A DNA stretch of 6,938 nt from Longimicrobium sp. (GTDB lineage Bacteria > Gemmatimonadota > Gemmatimonadetes > Longimicrobiales > Longimicrobiaceae): the NCBI GenBank assembly GCA_030446945.1, contig JAUJMI010000196.1, forward strand, positions 1-6,938, written 5' to 3'. Below, one piece after another: positions 1 through 5,947 of the stretch (position 1 is its first letter; every line of letters begins with the position of its first letter). Position numbers and translations under genes: made by a program. Below the pieces are notes generated by a model. It ran no database searches and was not told the DNA's origin. It saw only the letters and a program-made list of their open reading frames with translations.

Positions 1-339
1 GCGGGTCTTTACGCGACCTCGACCAGTGGATCGCCCGAAGGCTGCGGATGGTGCAACTCAAACAGTGGAAGCACGAACCGACTGTTTTCCGGGAACTGCG
101 AAGGCGACGTGTGCCGGAACGGATCGCTCGGGCGGCAGCGGCTTGGGGCCGACGCTGGTGGGGGCTCGCCAGACACGGTGCGCTGAACACCGCCCTCCCA
201 GGCAGGCACTTCGAGCAGATGGGCTTGCCTCGGCTGGCGCCGCACCGACCGCAACTTTCCGAACCGCCGGATGCGGACCCGCATGTCCGGTGGTGTGGGA
301 GGGGTGCAGCCGGGATCACCGGCTGCCCCCTATCGCGAT
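1..339 (+). mobile_element. Group II intron, 3' portion (5' part outside window)
   Basis: The left edge carries the end of a retroelement of the group II intron type: a maturase C-terminus followed at once by sequence that folds as domain V and domain VI. The order (ORF, domain V hairpin, domain VI hairpin, then a CTAT...CGAT end) is that of bacterial group II introns. The 3' splice boundary is placed near 339, after CGCGAT, by analogy with the usual intron ends; it is not proven. A CGC triad in domain V, rather than AGC, suggests class C, but class assignment needs the rest of the intron. The intron points toward the downstream porin 3' end and does not interrupt a recognisable gene on its right side. 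Confidence 0.82.
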
Positions 340-584
340 CGGCGGTGCTCCAGAGCTGGCGGTTGAAACCGCTGCAACAACCGCGGGTCCGGGGGCTGAA
401 GCCCCCTGGAACCACGGGAATGCGGCTGAAGCCGGCTCGAGAAACGAGGCATTGGACCCGGAGTCCGCGGAGGCGGACTTCGTGTGGTTCCAGCGGCGGA
501 TTCATTTGCTCCTGGAAGGCGGTTGCTGGCCCGTCGACTGCGGAGGACGGACGCGTCAGAACGCCATCTGGAACTGCGCCTTGA
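3..584 (+). CDS. Group II intron reverse transcriptase/maturase, C-terminal part
   Basis: Frame 3 is open from the left edge. The first ~80 residues match the group II intron maturase-specific (GIIM) region: DQWIARRLRM, then LKQWK, a basic helix ELRRRRVPER, a WW pair, and GALNTALPGRHFEQMGLPRL, the typical end of these proteins. In the family this part helps bind and splice the intron RNA; the RT palm and fingers lie outside the window. Full proteins usually have about 400-600 residues. Oddly, no stop occurs before domain V. Glu87 is already the first codon of domain V, and the frame runs on through domain VI and the 3' flank to TGA at 582-584, overlapping the end of the opposing porin gene by 29 bases. 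Homology therefore probably ends near base 240-260, and the rest is likely incidental read-through. The maturase identity is firm; the true C-terminus is not. Confidence 0.75.
   Translation, partial: GSLRDLDQWIARRLRMVQLKQWKHEPTVFRELRRRRVPERIARAAAAWGRRWWGLARHGALNTALPGRHFEQMGLPRLAPHRPQLSEPPDADPHVRWCGRGAAGITGCPLSRSAVLQSWRLKPLQQPRVRGLKPPGTTGMRLKPARETRHWTRSPRRRTSCGSSGGFICSWKAVAGPSTAEDGRVRTPSGTAP
261..339 (+). ncRNA. Group II intron domains V and VI
   Basis: Domain V folds as an 8-bp lower stem, 264-271 (CCGCCGGA) with 286-293 (TCCGGTGG). A two-base bulge TG lies at 284-285. A 4-bp distal stem, 272-275 with 280-283, closes a 4-base loop. This is the canonical layout; the third pair is a G-T wobble inside CGC (265-267), the position of the catalytic triad that holds the metal ions. 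The loop GACC is not the usual GNRA type. Domain VI follows: GGGG 301-304 with CCCC 327-330, then an 8-bp stem 306-313 with 319-326 and loop GATCA. The A at 332, in the tail before the likely 3' end, is the only obvious branch-point candidate. Splicing activity cannot be judged from the 3' end alone. Confidence 0.78.
340..555. repeat. Palindrome-rich non-coding element between intron and porin
   Basis: No convincing gene lies between the intron end and the porin stop. The stretch holds a series of perfect inverted repeats: CCAG-AG-CTGG (350-359), GCGGTT-GA-AACCGC (359-372), GGGGGCT-GA-AGCCCCC (391-406), CGGCT-GA-AGCCG (423-434) and AGTCCGC-GGAG-GCGGACT (462-479). A larger pair of arms, CTGGAACCAC (406-415) and GTGGTTCCAG (484-493), encloses the last two. 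A second long-range pair, CGGGTCC (384-390) with GGACCCG (454-460), would compete with it. TTCCAG (488-493) can also pair with CTGGAA (512-517). The repeated arm-GA-arm design resembles dispersed extragenic palindromes. None of the hairpins is followed by a T-run, so a classical intrinsic terminator is not shown, although they could still stop transcription from either side. Confidence 0.6.
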
Positions 585-1641
585 AGCTCTGGCCGCTCGG
601 CGCGCGGTCGGCGCCGTGCCAGAGGTCGTAGTTGAACATCAAGCGGTTGAGGCCGCCGAGATAGACGTTGAAGCCGGGGGTGACCAGGGTGCCGGCGCCC
701 CCTTCGGGGGCGTCGCGGCGGGTGTCGGGGTCGCCGTGGCTGATGCGGAGGAGGGGCTCGACGGAGGCGATGCGGCTTCCCAGCGGCTTCGTGCGGTAGG
801 AGATCCAGCCCTGCGCGCCCAGGAAACGGCGGCCCGTGAACGGGTCCCCGTCCCCGAACGCGACCTCGGCGACGGCGTGCGCGCCGGGGCGGTAGCCGCC
901 GACCTCCGCGTCGATGGCCCAGGCGTGGCCGCCACGGGAGCGGGCGGGTGCGGAGTCGGCGCGGGGCTGTACGAAGTCGCGGCGGCCCCAGGAGCCGGCC
1001 AGGGTGACGCCTTTCACGGGCTGGAACCCGGCGCGCGCCGTGAGCTGGTAGCTGCGCTCGCCGCCCTCGACCGTGTGCACGGGGCCGTTGGTGAAAGCGG
1101 CCGCGTAGAATACGCCCAGCGGGAGCCCGGGACGGCCGGTGAGCTGCACGCCCACGTCGCGCTCCGCGTAGCCGAGGCCGGTGACGAGGGCGTACTCGTC
1201 GCGGGCACGGAGGCCGCGGATGCGCACGCCGCGCTCGATGGGGGCCATCTGCGCCGAGTTGGTCTGCGCGATCCCTCCAAACGGACGGTGCGCGTTGCCG
1301 GCCAGCACGTTGAGCGCGGGGTGCAGGTTGAGCCGCACGAACGCGTCCTTGAGCGCCGCGCGGTTCCCGGCGAAGTCCACCTGGAGCTTCCCCGCGATCA
1401 CCGGCCCGTAGCGCGTGGACAGCTCCACCCGCGCGCGGCGGAGGACCCAGTCCGTCGCGGGGACGGAGTCGACGCTGCGCGTGTTGAACTGCGTTTGCAG
1501 GCGCGCGCCGAGGGTGACCTCCATTCCGTTGACGGTGAAGGTGGGGGCGGGCTGCTGCTGGGCGCGTGCCGGGATCGCGGACGTAACGGTGAGCGCGGCC
1601 AGGCATGTAACGGCGGCCGTACCGCGGCGGACGAGACGCAT
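556..1641 (-). CDS. Phosphate-selective-type outer-membrane porin (OprP/OprO family)
   Basis: The product has 361 residues and looks like an outer-membrane beta-barrel. It has a Sec signal peptide with a basic start (MRLVRRG), a hydrophobic core and a likely cut after ARA (25-27). The C-terminus is Phe, the usual barrel-assembly signal. The family block lies at residues ~66-122: WVLRRARVELSTRYGP, GKLQVDFAGN, LKDAFVRLNL and AGNAHRPFG, matching the OprP/OprO pattern of RRAR, a strand ending in DF, KDAF and a PFG turn. It would pass phosphate or polyphosphate to the periplasm. It is shorter than Pseudomonas OprP (about 440 residues) and has few lysines but many arginines, so phosphate specificity rests on family and neighbourhood. 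ATG at 1641 is preferred over the in-frame TTG at 1644; neither has a clear Shine-Dalgarno site. The gene diverges from pstS, which supports a role in phosphate uptake. Confidence 0.85.
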   Translation of the reverse strand: MRLVRRGTAAVTCLAALTVTSAIPARAQQQPAPTFTVNGMEVTLGARLQTQFNTRSVDSVPATDWVLRRARVELSTRYGPVIAGKLQVDFAGNRAALKDAFVRLNLHPALNVLAGNAHRPFGGIAQTNSAQMAPIERGVRIRGLRARDEYALVTGLGYAERDVGVQLTGRPGLPLGVFYAAAFTNGPVHTVEGGERSYQLTARAGFQPVKGVTLAGSWGRRDFVQPRADSAPARSRGGHAWAIDAEVGGYRPGAHAVAEVAFGDGDPFTGRRFLGAQGWISYRTKPLGSRIASVEPLLRISHGDPDTRRDAPEGGAGTLVTPGFNVYLGGLNRLMFNYDLWHGADRAPSGQSFKAQFQMAF

Positions 1642-1726
1642 CAAGTGTCGTGACCGGTTCGAGTGTGTTTCCAGGAGCGCGTACCCGCTGCGCGCCGTGA
1701 TGATCGCACCCGCCCCCGTGCGGTAC

Positions 1727-1773
1727 GGTCACGCGAGTGTAACGAGCGGGTAAAACGTGACGGCGCCGTTACG
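1727..1773. promoter_or_regulatory. Candidate Pho-box cluster, porin side
   Basis: Three consecutive 11-base units begin at 1727 (GGTCACGCGAG), 1738 (TGTAACGAGCG) and 1749 (GGTAAAACGTG). A further pair, CGTGACG (1756) and CGTTACG (1767), is again 11 bases apart. The 7+4 layout is that of PhoB/PhoP binding direct repeats: E. coli CTGTCAT units and Streptomyces GTTCACC-like units, both with 11-base period. The second pair also forms an 18-base near-palindrome around GGCGCC (1756-1773) with one mismatched pair. The cluster starts about 85 bases upstream of the porin ATG, a reasonable place for an activator. GTNAC is itself palindromic, so orientation is uncertain. The binding role is inferred. 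Confidence 0.45.
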
Positions 1774-1910
1774 GACGCGTGTCGTGTCTCCTGTGCAACG
1801 CGCCGTAAAAAGGCGTCCTGACTATCGCGGTACGGGCTCCTTCCCATCTGTCCGAAGAGATAGGGAGCGACGGCACCGGGAAAGAGGCCCGCTGCGTCCA
1901 CCAAGGCGAA

Positions 1911-1926
1911 ATCGTTATGTAACGAT
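1911..1926. promoter_or_regulatory. Perfect 7-bp palindrome, possible operator
   Basis: ATCGTTATGTAACGAT is a perfect inverted repeat of ATCGTTA around a TG spacer. It is AT-richer than its surroundings and lies in the middle of the divergent region, about 270 bases from the porin start and 217 from pstS. The size and symmetry fit a dimeric regulator site. It also contains a GTAAC like the nearby candidate Pho boxes. No known operator was recognised. Confidence 0.35.
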
Positions 1927-2028
1927 GAGGCATTCCCGGTGCGGACCGCGCGGTGCCCCGGCGCCCGGGCACGGATGGCCTGGAATTCCGCGGCAAACCT
2001 AGTGTCGGCCCGGCACCCGGAAAAGGCC

Positions 2029-2095
2029 CGTTACAGGGCTCGGTTACGGCGGTGAGCCCCGCCGTTACCTTCGCGTTACGCGGGCTGGGTAGGAT
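2029..2095 (+). promoter_or_regulatory. pstS: Candidate Pho-box promoter of pstS
   Basis: Four GTTAC units occur at 2030, 2043, 2064 and 2075. The last two form a clean direct repeat with 11-base period: CGTTACC TTCG CGTTACG CGGG, from 2063. This pair covers the position of a -35 element relative to TAGGAT (2090-2095), a passable -10 box. That matches PhoB-activated promoters, where the Pho box replaces the -35. The units at 2042 and 2063 also sit inside an 11-bp inverted repeat, 2042-2052 and 2059-2069, with one mismatch. Transcription would then start near 2102, leaving a leader of about 40 bases. The motif pattern is seen; regulator and start site are inferred. Confidence 0.5.
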
Positions 2096-2105
2096 CACGT
2101 GCTAT

Positions 2106-2142
2106 CGAGGAGGGCGTTCTTCGAGAACCGTGGACTACCGAC
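2106..2142 (+). promoter_or_regulatory. pstS: pstS leader: distant SD plus small hairpin
   Basis: A strong Shine-Dalgarno-like GGAGGG (2109-2114) ends 28 bases before the pstS ATG, too far to act directly. Between them is a hairpin, GTTCT (2116-2120) and AGAAC (2124-2128) with loop TCG. If folded, it leaves roughly 15 unpaired bases between SD and ATG. No SD-like sequence lies at normal distance, so the start may rely on this arrangement or be SD-independent. Confidence 0.35.
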
Positions 2143-3240
2143 ATGACGAAACGAATCTGGACCGCCGCGCTCGCGCTCTCCATCGCCGCGTGCGGCGGGG
2201 ACGGCGGCGGGAGCACTCCGGGTGCGATGAAGGGGAGCGCCGGCGCCGCGCCGGGCACCGTGACGCTGACCGGCGCGGGCGCCACCTTCCCCATGCCCAT
2301 CTACTCCAAGTGGTTCGCCACCTACGGCCAGAGCAACCCGGTGCGCGTGAACTACGCCTCCGTGGGCTCGGGCGCCGGCATCCGGCAGATCACGCAGGGT
2401 ACGGTGGACTTCGGCGCCTCGGACGCGCCGATGACGGACGCGGAGCTGGCGCGCAAGCCCGGGATCCTGCACGTGCCCACGGTGCTGGGCTCGGTGGCGG
2501 TGTCGTACAACCTCCCCGGGCTGCGGCAGCCGCTGCGGCTGGACGGCCCCACGCTGGCCGCCATCTACCTGGGCACCATCCGCAAGTGGAACGACGCGCG
2601 GATCGCCGGCCTCAACCCCGGCGTGGCGCTCCCCAACGCCGACATCCTCCCCGTGTACCGCACGGACGGGAGTGGCACGACCTTCGTCTTCACCGACTAC
2701 CTCTCCGCCGTGAGCCCGGAGTGGAAGCAGCAGGTGGGGACGGGGAAGTCGGTGAAGTGGCCCACCGGCCTCGGAGCCAAGGGGAACGAGGGGGTGACCG
2801 GGTCGGTGAAGCAGAGCGAGGGCGCCATCGGCTACGTGGAGCTCGCCTACGCAACGCAGAACCAGCTTCCGGTGGCGGCGCTGCGCAATGCGGCCGGCGC
2901 CTTCGTGCAGCCCAGCGTGGAGTCGACCACCGCCGCGGCCGGCGACCTCGGCGAGCAGCTGCGGCAGCATCCGGACCTGCGCATGTCCGTGGTGAACGCG
3001 CCGGGCGCGCAGGCGTACCCCGTGTCGTCGTTCACCTACCTGCTGATCCCCTCGCAGATGGAGGATTGCGGCAAGGCGAAGGCGCTGATCGGGCTGGTGC
3101 GCTGGACGCTGGCCGAGGGCGGTGACATGGCGCGGCAGCTCCACTACGCGCCGCTGCCGGACGCGGTGCGCACGCAGGTGCTGCAGAAGCTCCAGGGCGT
3201 GACGTGCGGACCCCAGCGCCAGCCCGCGCTGGCCGGCTGA
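2143..3240 (+). CDS. pstS: Phosphate ABC transporter, substrate-binding lipoprotein PstS
   Basis: PstS binds inorganic phosphate outside the inner membrane and hands it to PstCA. The 365-residue product is of ordinary length. It starts with a lipoprotein signal, with lipobox IAAC placing the lipidated cysteine at residue 17, followed by a Gly/Ser/Ala-rich linker to about residue 37. Ligand-site segments are intact: GAGATFP (44-50), GSGAGI (75-80), FGASDAP (90-96, with the Asp that accepts the phosphate proton) and RTDGSGTT (173-180), then EGAIGYVE (226-233). Cys309 and Cys355 could form a disulfide near the C-terminus. ATG at 2143 is the only start that gives the signal peptide. It is the first gene of the operon, behind the candidate Pho-box promoter, and its stop is 4 bases before pstC. 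The assignment is secure. Confidence 0.97.
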   Translation: MTKRIWTAALALSIAACGGDGGGSTPGAMKGSAGAAPGTVTLTGAGATFPMPIYSKWFATYGQSNPVRVNYASVGSGAGIRQITQGTVDFGASDAPMTDAELARKPGILHVPTVLGSVAVSYNLPGLRQPLRLDGPTLAAIYLGTIRKWNDARIAGLNPGVALPNADILPVYRTDGSGTTFVFTDYLSAVSPEWKQQVGTGKSVKWPTGLGAKGNEGVTGSVKQSEGAIGYVELAYATQNQLPVAALRNAAGAFVQPSVESTTAAAGDLGEQLRQHPDLRMSVVNAPGAQAYPVSSFTYLLIPSQMEDCGKAKALIGLVRWTLAEGGDMARQLHYAPLPDAVRTQVLQKLQGVTCGPQRQPALAG

Positions 3241-3244
3241 CGCG

Positions 3245-4243
3245 ATGCAGCCCACTCCCGAGCAGGCGGGCGTGCTGGCGGGCGGCGGACCCCGATCCTG
3301 GGTCCGCCGCGTCTTCCCGTCCGTGCGCCACGGCAACCTGGCGGACCGCGCCTACGCCATCACGCTGGGCGCGTTCGGCGCGGCGATCCCCATCCTCTTC
3401 TTCTTCATCCTGCTGCGCGTGGGGACCGCCGCCTGGCCCGCGCTGCAGCGGTTCGGCGGCGGCTTCATCGTCGGGTCCGACTGGAACCCGGTGGCGGGGA
3501 ACTACGGCGCGCTGCCGTTCATCTTCGGCACGCTGGCGTCGTCGCTCCTGGCGCTGCTGATCGCGGTGCCGCTGGCGGTGGGGCTCGCCATCTTCCTCAC
3601 CGAGCTGTCGCCGCGCTGGATCGCCGCGCCGGTCGCGTTCGGCACCGAGCTGCTGGCCGCCATCCCCTCCGTGGTCTACGGGCTGTGGGGGATCTTTGTG
3701 CTGGTGCCCTGGCTGCGCGCCAACGTGCAGCAGCCGCTCGCCAGCGCGTTCGGCGACTCGTTTCCACTCTTTGCGGGGCCGGCGTACGGCACCAGCATCA
3801 TGGCCGGCGGGGCGATCCTGGCCATCATGATCGTCCCCTTCATCTCCGCCGTGTCGCGCGAGGTGCTGGCGGCCGTCCCGCGCGACCAGCGGGAGGCCGC
3901 GCTCGCGCTGGGCGCCACGCGCTGGGAGATGACGTGGCAGGTGGTGCTCCCGTACGCGGTGCCGGGGATCATCGGCGCCACCATCCTGGGGCTGGGCCGC
4001 GCGCTGGGCGAGACGATGGCCATCACCATGGTCATCGGCAACCGGCCGGACATCCCCACCTCGCTCTTTGCACCGGGCTACACCATGGCCAGCGTGCTCG
4101 CCAACGAGTTCAGCGAGGCATCGGACGAGCTGCACCTGGCCGCGCTCATGGAGATCGGCCTGATCCTCTTCGGCATCACCATCCTGGTGAACTCCGTCGC
4201 GCGCCTGCTGGTGTGGCGTGTCGCGCGCCGCGCGGGGAAGTGA
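3245..4243 (+). CDS. pstC: Phosphate ABC transporter permease PstC
   Basis: This is one of the two inner-membrane subunits that form the phosphate channel. It has 332 residues, with a ~35-residue polar N-terminus and then about six hydrophobic segments, roughly 38-58, 92-118, 134-155, 183-203, 238-262 and 300-322. A periplasmic stretch after the first segment is typical of PstC. The cytoplasmic coupling (EAA) loop is clear at 216-236 (QREAALALGATRWEM, then VVLP), where PstB docks. GRALGET follows at 251-257, a conserved charged segment of the family. ATG at 3245 lies 4 bases after the pstS stop with no clear SD, which suggests translational coupling to pstS. No truncation or frameshift is seen. 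Confidence 0.96.
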   Translation: MQPTPEQAGVLAGGGPRSWVRRVFPSVRHGNLADRAYAITLGAFGAAIPILFFFILLRVGTAAWPALQRFGGGFIVGSDWNPVAGNYGALPFIFGTLASSLLALLIAVPLAVGLAIFLTELSPRWIAAPVAFGTELLAAIPSVVYGLWGIFVLVPWLRANVQQPLASAFGDSFPLFAGPAYGTSIMAGGAILAIMIVPFISAVSREVLAAVPRDQREAALALGATRWEMTWQVVLPYAVPGIIGATILGLGRALGETMAITMVIGNRPDIPTSLFAPGYTMASVLANEFSEASDELHLAALMEIGLILFGITILVNSVARLLVWRVARRAGK

Positions 4244-4247
4244 CGTG

Positions 4248-5117
4248 ATGAACACCCAGACTGTGACGGCGCCTTCGTGGCGCGACCGGCGGCGGCGCAC
4301 CACCAGCACGGTCATGCTGGCGATGACCGGAGTGGCGGCGCTGCTCACCGTGCTCCCGCTGGTGCTGATCCTGTGGCACCTGCTGCGGGCCGGGATCACC
4401 GCGATGAACGGGGACTTCTTCACCGAGATCCCCGCGCCGGTGGGCGAGCCCGGCGGCGGGGTGGGGAACGGCATCCTGGGCACCGCTATCCTGGTGGGGC
4501 TCGGCGCCGTCTTCGGGCTGCCGGTGGCGATCGGCGCGGGGCTGTTCCTGGCCGAGGCGGAGGGGAGCCGCGCCGCCAACGCCGTGCGCTTCATCACCGA
4601 CGTGATGAACGGCATCCCCTCCATCGTCATCGGGATCTTCGTGTGGGCGTGGGTGGTGGTGTCGATGGGGCACTTCTCCGCGCTGGCGGGGGGCGTGGCA
4701 CTGGCCATCATGCTCATCCCCATGGTCACCCGCACCACCGAGGAGATGGTGCGCCTGGTGCCGCGCGAGCTGCGCGACGGCGGCCTGGCGCTGGGCTTCA
4801 CCCGCTGGCGCACCACGCTGGGGATCGTGCTCCCCGCCGCGCGCAGCGGCATCCTGACCGGCGTGCTGGTGGCGCTGGCGCGCATCGCGGGAGAGACGGC
4901 GCCGCTCCTCTTCACCGCGCTCGGCAACCCGTTCTGGGGATGGAAGCTGGACGAGCCGATCGCCGCGCTCCCCGTGCAGATCTTCCAGTACGCCATTTCG
5001 CCCTACGAGGAGTGGCACCGCCTGGCCTGGGCCGCGTCGCTCCTGCTGATCGCATTGGTGCTGGGGGTGAGCCTGACGGCACGCCTCTTCATCCGCAGCC
5101 CGTACAAGGGACGCTGA
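4248..5117 (+). CDS. pstA: Phosphate ABC transporter permease PstA
   Basis: This is the second channel subunit, partner of PstC. From ATG at 4248 it has 289 residues. A short basic cytoplasmic N-terminus (DRRRRTT) precedes about six membrane segments, roughly 22-46, 77-101, 121-140, 145-161, 200-220 and 258-280. The EAA loop lies at 174-196 ([14 protein letters not shown], then IVLP), followed by [11 protein letters not shown] (211-221), the PstA form of the conserved charged segment. The frame is open upstream to an ATG at 4218, but that start would overlap pstC by 26 bases. ATG at 4248, just after GTG at 4245 and 4 bases past the pstC stop, is preferred; GGGGA lies about 10 bases before it. 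The identity is secure, and the start is good but not certain. Confidence 0.95.
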   Translation: MNTQTVTAPSWRDRRRRTTSTVMLAMTGVAALLTVLPLVLILWHLLRAGITAMNGDFFTEIPAPVGEPGGGVGNGILGTAILVGLGAVFGLPVAIGAGLFLAEAEGSRAANAVRFITDVMNGIPSIVIGIFVWAWVVVSMGHFSALAGGVALAIMLIPMVTRTTEEMVRLVPRELRDGGLALGFTRWRTTLGIVLPAARSGILTGVLVALARIAGETAPLLFTALGNPFWGWKLDEPIAALPVQIFQYAISPYEEWHRLAWAASLLLIALVLGVSLTARLFIRSPYKGR

Positions 5118-5119
5118 AC

Positions 5120-5947
5120 ATGCAACACATCGCTACCGCGGTCCCGCGCACCGCGCCGGACGCGCCCGGGAACGCCGCGCAGAGCACGGTGCCGCTCGCC
5201 GTGGAGGCGCGAGGCTTCTCCTTCTGGTACGGCAACAACCGCGCGCTCAACGACATCACGCTGGAGATTCCCGAGCGGCAGGTGACGGCGCTGATCGGCC
5301 CCTCGGGGTGCGGCAAGAGCACGTTTCTGCGCTCCATCAACCGCATGAACGACCTGATCCCGGGCGTGCGGCACGACGGCGACATCCTGATCCGCGGCGA
5401 GTCCGTCTACCGCGAGGGATTGGACGTGGTGAACCTGCGCAAGCGGGTGGGGATGGTCTTCCAGAAGTCCAACCCGTTCCCCAAGTCGATCTACGAGAAT
5501 GTGGCGTACGGCGCGCGCGTCAACGGCCTCGCTCGCGGCCGCGCGGAGCTGAACGAGATCGTGGAGCGTTCGCTGCAGTCCTCGGCGCTGTGGGACGAGG
5601 TCAAGGACCGCCTGGACCGCAGCGCGCTGGGCCTCAGCGGCGGCCAGCAGCAGCGGCTGTGCATCGCGCGGGCGCTGGCGGTGCAGCCGGAGGTGCTGCT
5701 GATGGACGAGCCGGCGAGCGCGCTGGACCCCATCGCCACGCAGAAGATCGAGGAGCTGATCTACCAGCTCAAGGACGAGTACACCATCGTGATCGTGACC
5801 CACAACATGCAGCAGGCGGCACGCGTGTCGGACCTCACGGCCTTCTTTTACATGGGCGGTCTGGTGGAGGTGGGGTCGACGCACCAGATCTTCACCAACC
5901 CGCGCGAGGACCGCACCGAGGCGTACATCACCGGGAGGTTCGGATGA
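5120..5947 (+). CDS. pstB: Phosphate ABC transporter ATP-binding protein PstB
   Basis: PstB is the ATPase that drives phosphate import through PstCA. The 275-residue product has all ABC motifs: Walker [10 protein letters not shown] (60-68), Q-loop Gln115 (VFQKSNPFP, typical of PstB), signature LSGGQQQR (172-179), Walker B VLLMDEP (192-198), D-loop SALD (200-203) and switch His228 (VTHNM). [10 protein letters not shown] (73-82) and the ending [10 protein letters not shown] are PstB hallmarks. A ~25-residue Ala/Pro-rich N-terminal extension precedes the ABC domain. The frame stays open far upstream through pstA, but that is a GC-rich shadow. ATG at 5120 lies 2 bases past the pstA stop, with AGGGA about 10 bases ahead. 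The stop overlaps the phoU start. Confidence 0.97.
   Translation: MQHIATAVPRTAPDAPGNAAQSTVPLAVEARGFSFWYGNNRALNDITLEIPERQVTALIGPSGCGKSTFLRSINRMNDLIPGVRHDGDILIRGESVYREGLDVVNLRKRVGMVFQKSNPFPKSIYENVAYGARVNGLARGRAELNEIVERSLQSSALWDEVKDRLDRSALGLSGGQQQRLCIARALAVQPEVLLMDEPASALDPIATQKIEELIYQLKDEYTIVIVTHNMQQAARVSDLTAFFYMGGLVEVGSTHQIFTNPREDRTEAYITGRFG

Larger units (their letters stand above)
1642..2142. promoter_or_regulatory. Divergent porin/pstS control region
   Basis: This 501-base gap separates two divergent genes and must hold both promoters. It lacks a convincing gene: open frames here have no recognisable motif and no good start. Besides the motif clusters listed separately, it shows a hairpin TCCCATCT (1842-1849) with AGAT-A-GGGA (1858-1866, one bulged A), and GTGCCC (1953-1958) with GGGCAC (1967-1972). 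I compared the 1820-1905 stretch by eye with common riboswitch cores and found no match. About 500 bases is long for a simple divergent promoter pair, so an unrecognised small RNA or leader is possible. Confidence 0.6.

Noticed and set aside
26..631. 201-codon open frame on the + strand
   Set aside because: It overlaps the maturase frame, domain V/VI and the porin end, shows no family motif, and reads across palindromic DNA. Stop codons are rare at this GC content.
484..1653. 389-codon + strand frame opposite the porin
   Set aside because: It is the antisense shadow of the porin: Val/Ala/Gly/Arg-rich, with no motif and no start signal.
1801..1815. Hairpin with A-tract as a terminator
   Set aside because: CGCC and GGCG can pair, but the A/T run is in the loop and not after the stem, and no gene ends there.
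1641..1904. 87-codon - strand frame upstream of the porin
   Set aside because: It looked briefly protein-like at its start, but it has no recognisable domain, crosses the candidate Pho boxes and overlaps the porin start.
1820..1930. Riboswitch-like leader in the divergent region
   Set aside because: The GC-rich stretch with a small bulged hairpin was compared by eye with cobalamin, TPP, SAM and c-di-GMP cores, and no conserved core was found.
3032..4996. 654-codon - strand open frame
   Set aside because: It lies antisense to the end of pstS, all of pstC and most of pstA, and its residue mix (Arg, Ala, His, Gly, Pro) is typical of GC-rich shadows.
4277..5119. Possible N-terminal fusion upstream of PstB
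   Set aside because: The frame is open, but the region is pstA in another frame. The upstream translation is low-complexity, and the ATG at 5120 sits right after the pstA stop with an SD.
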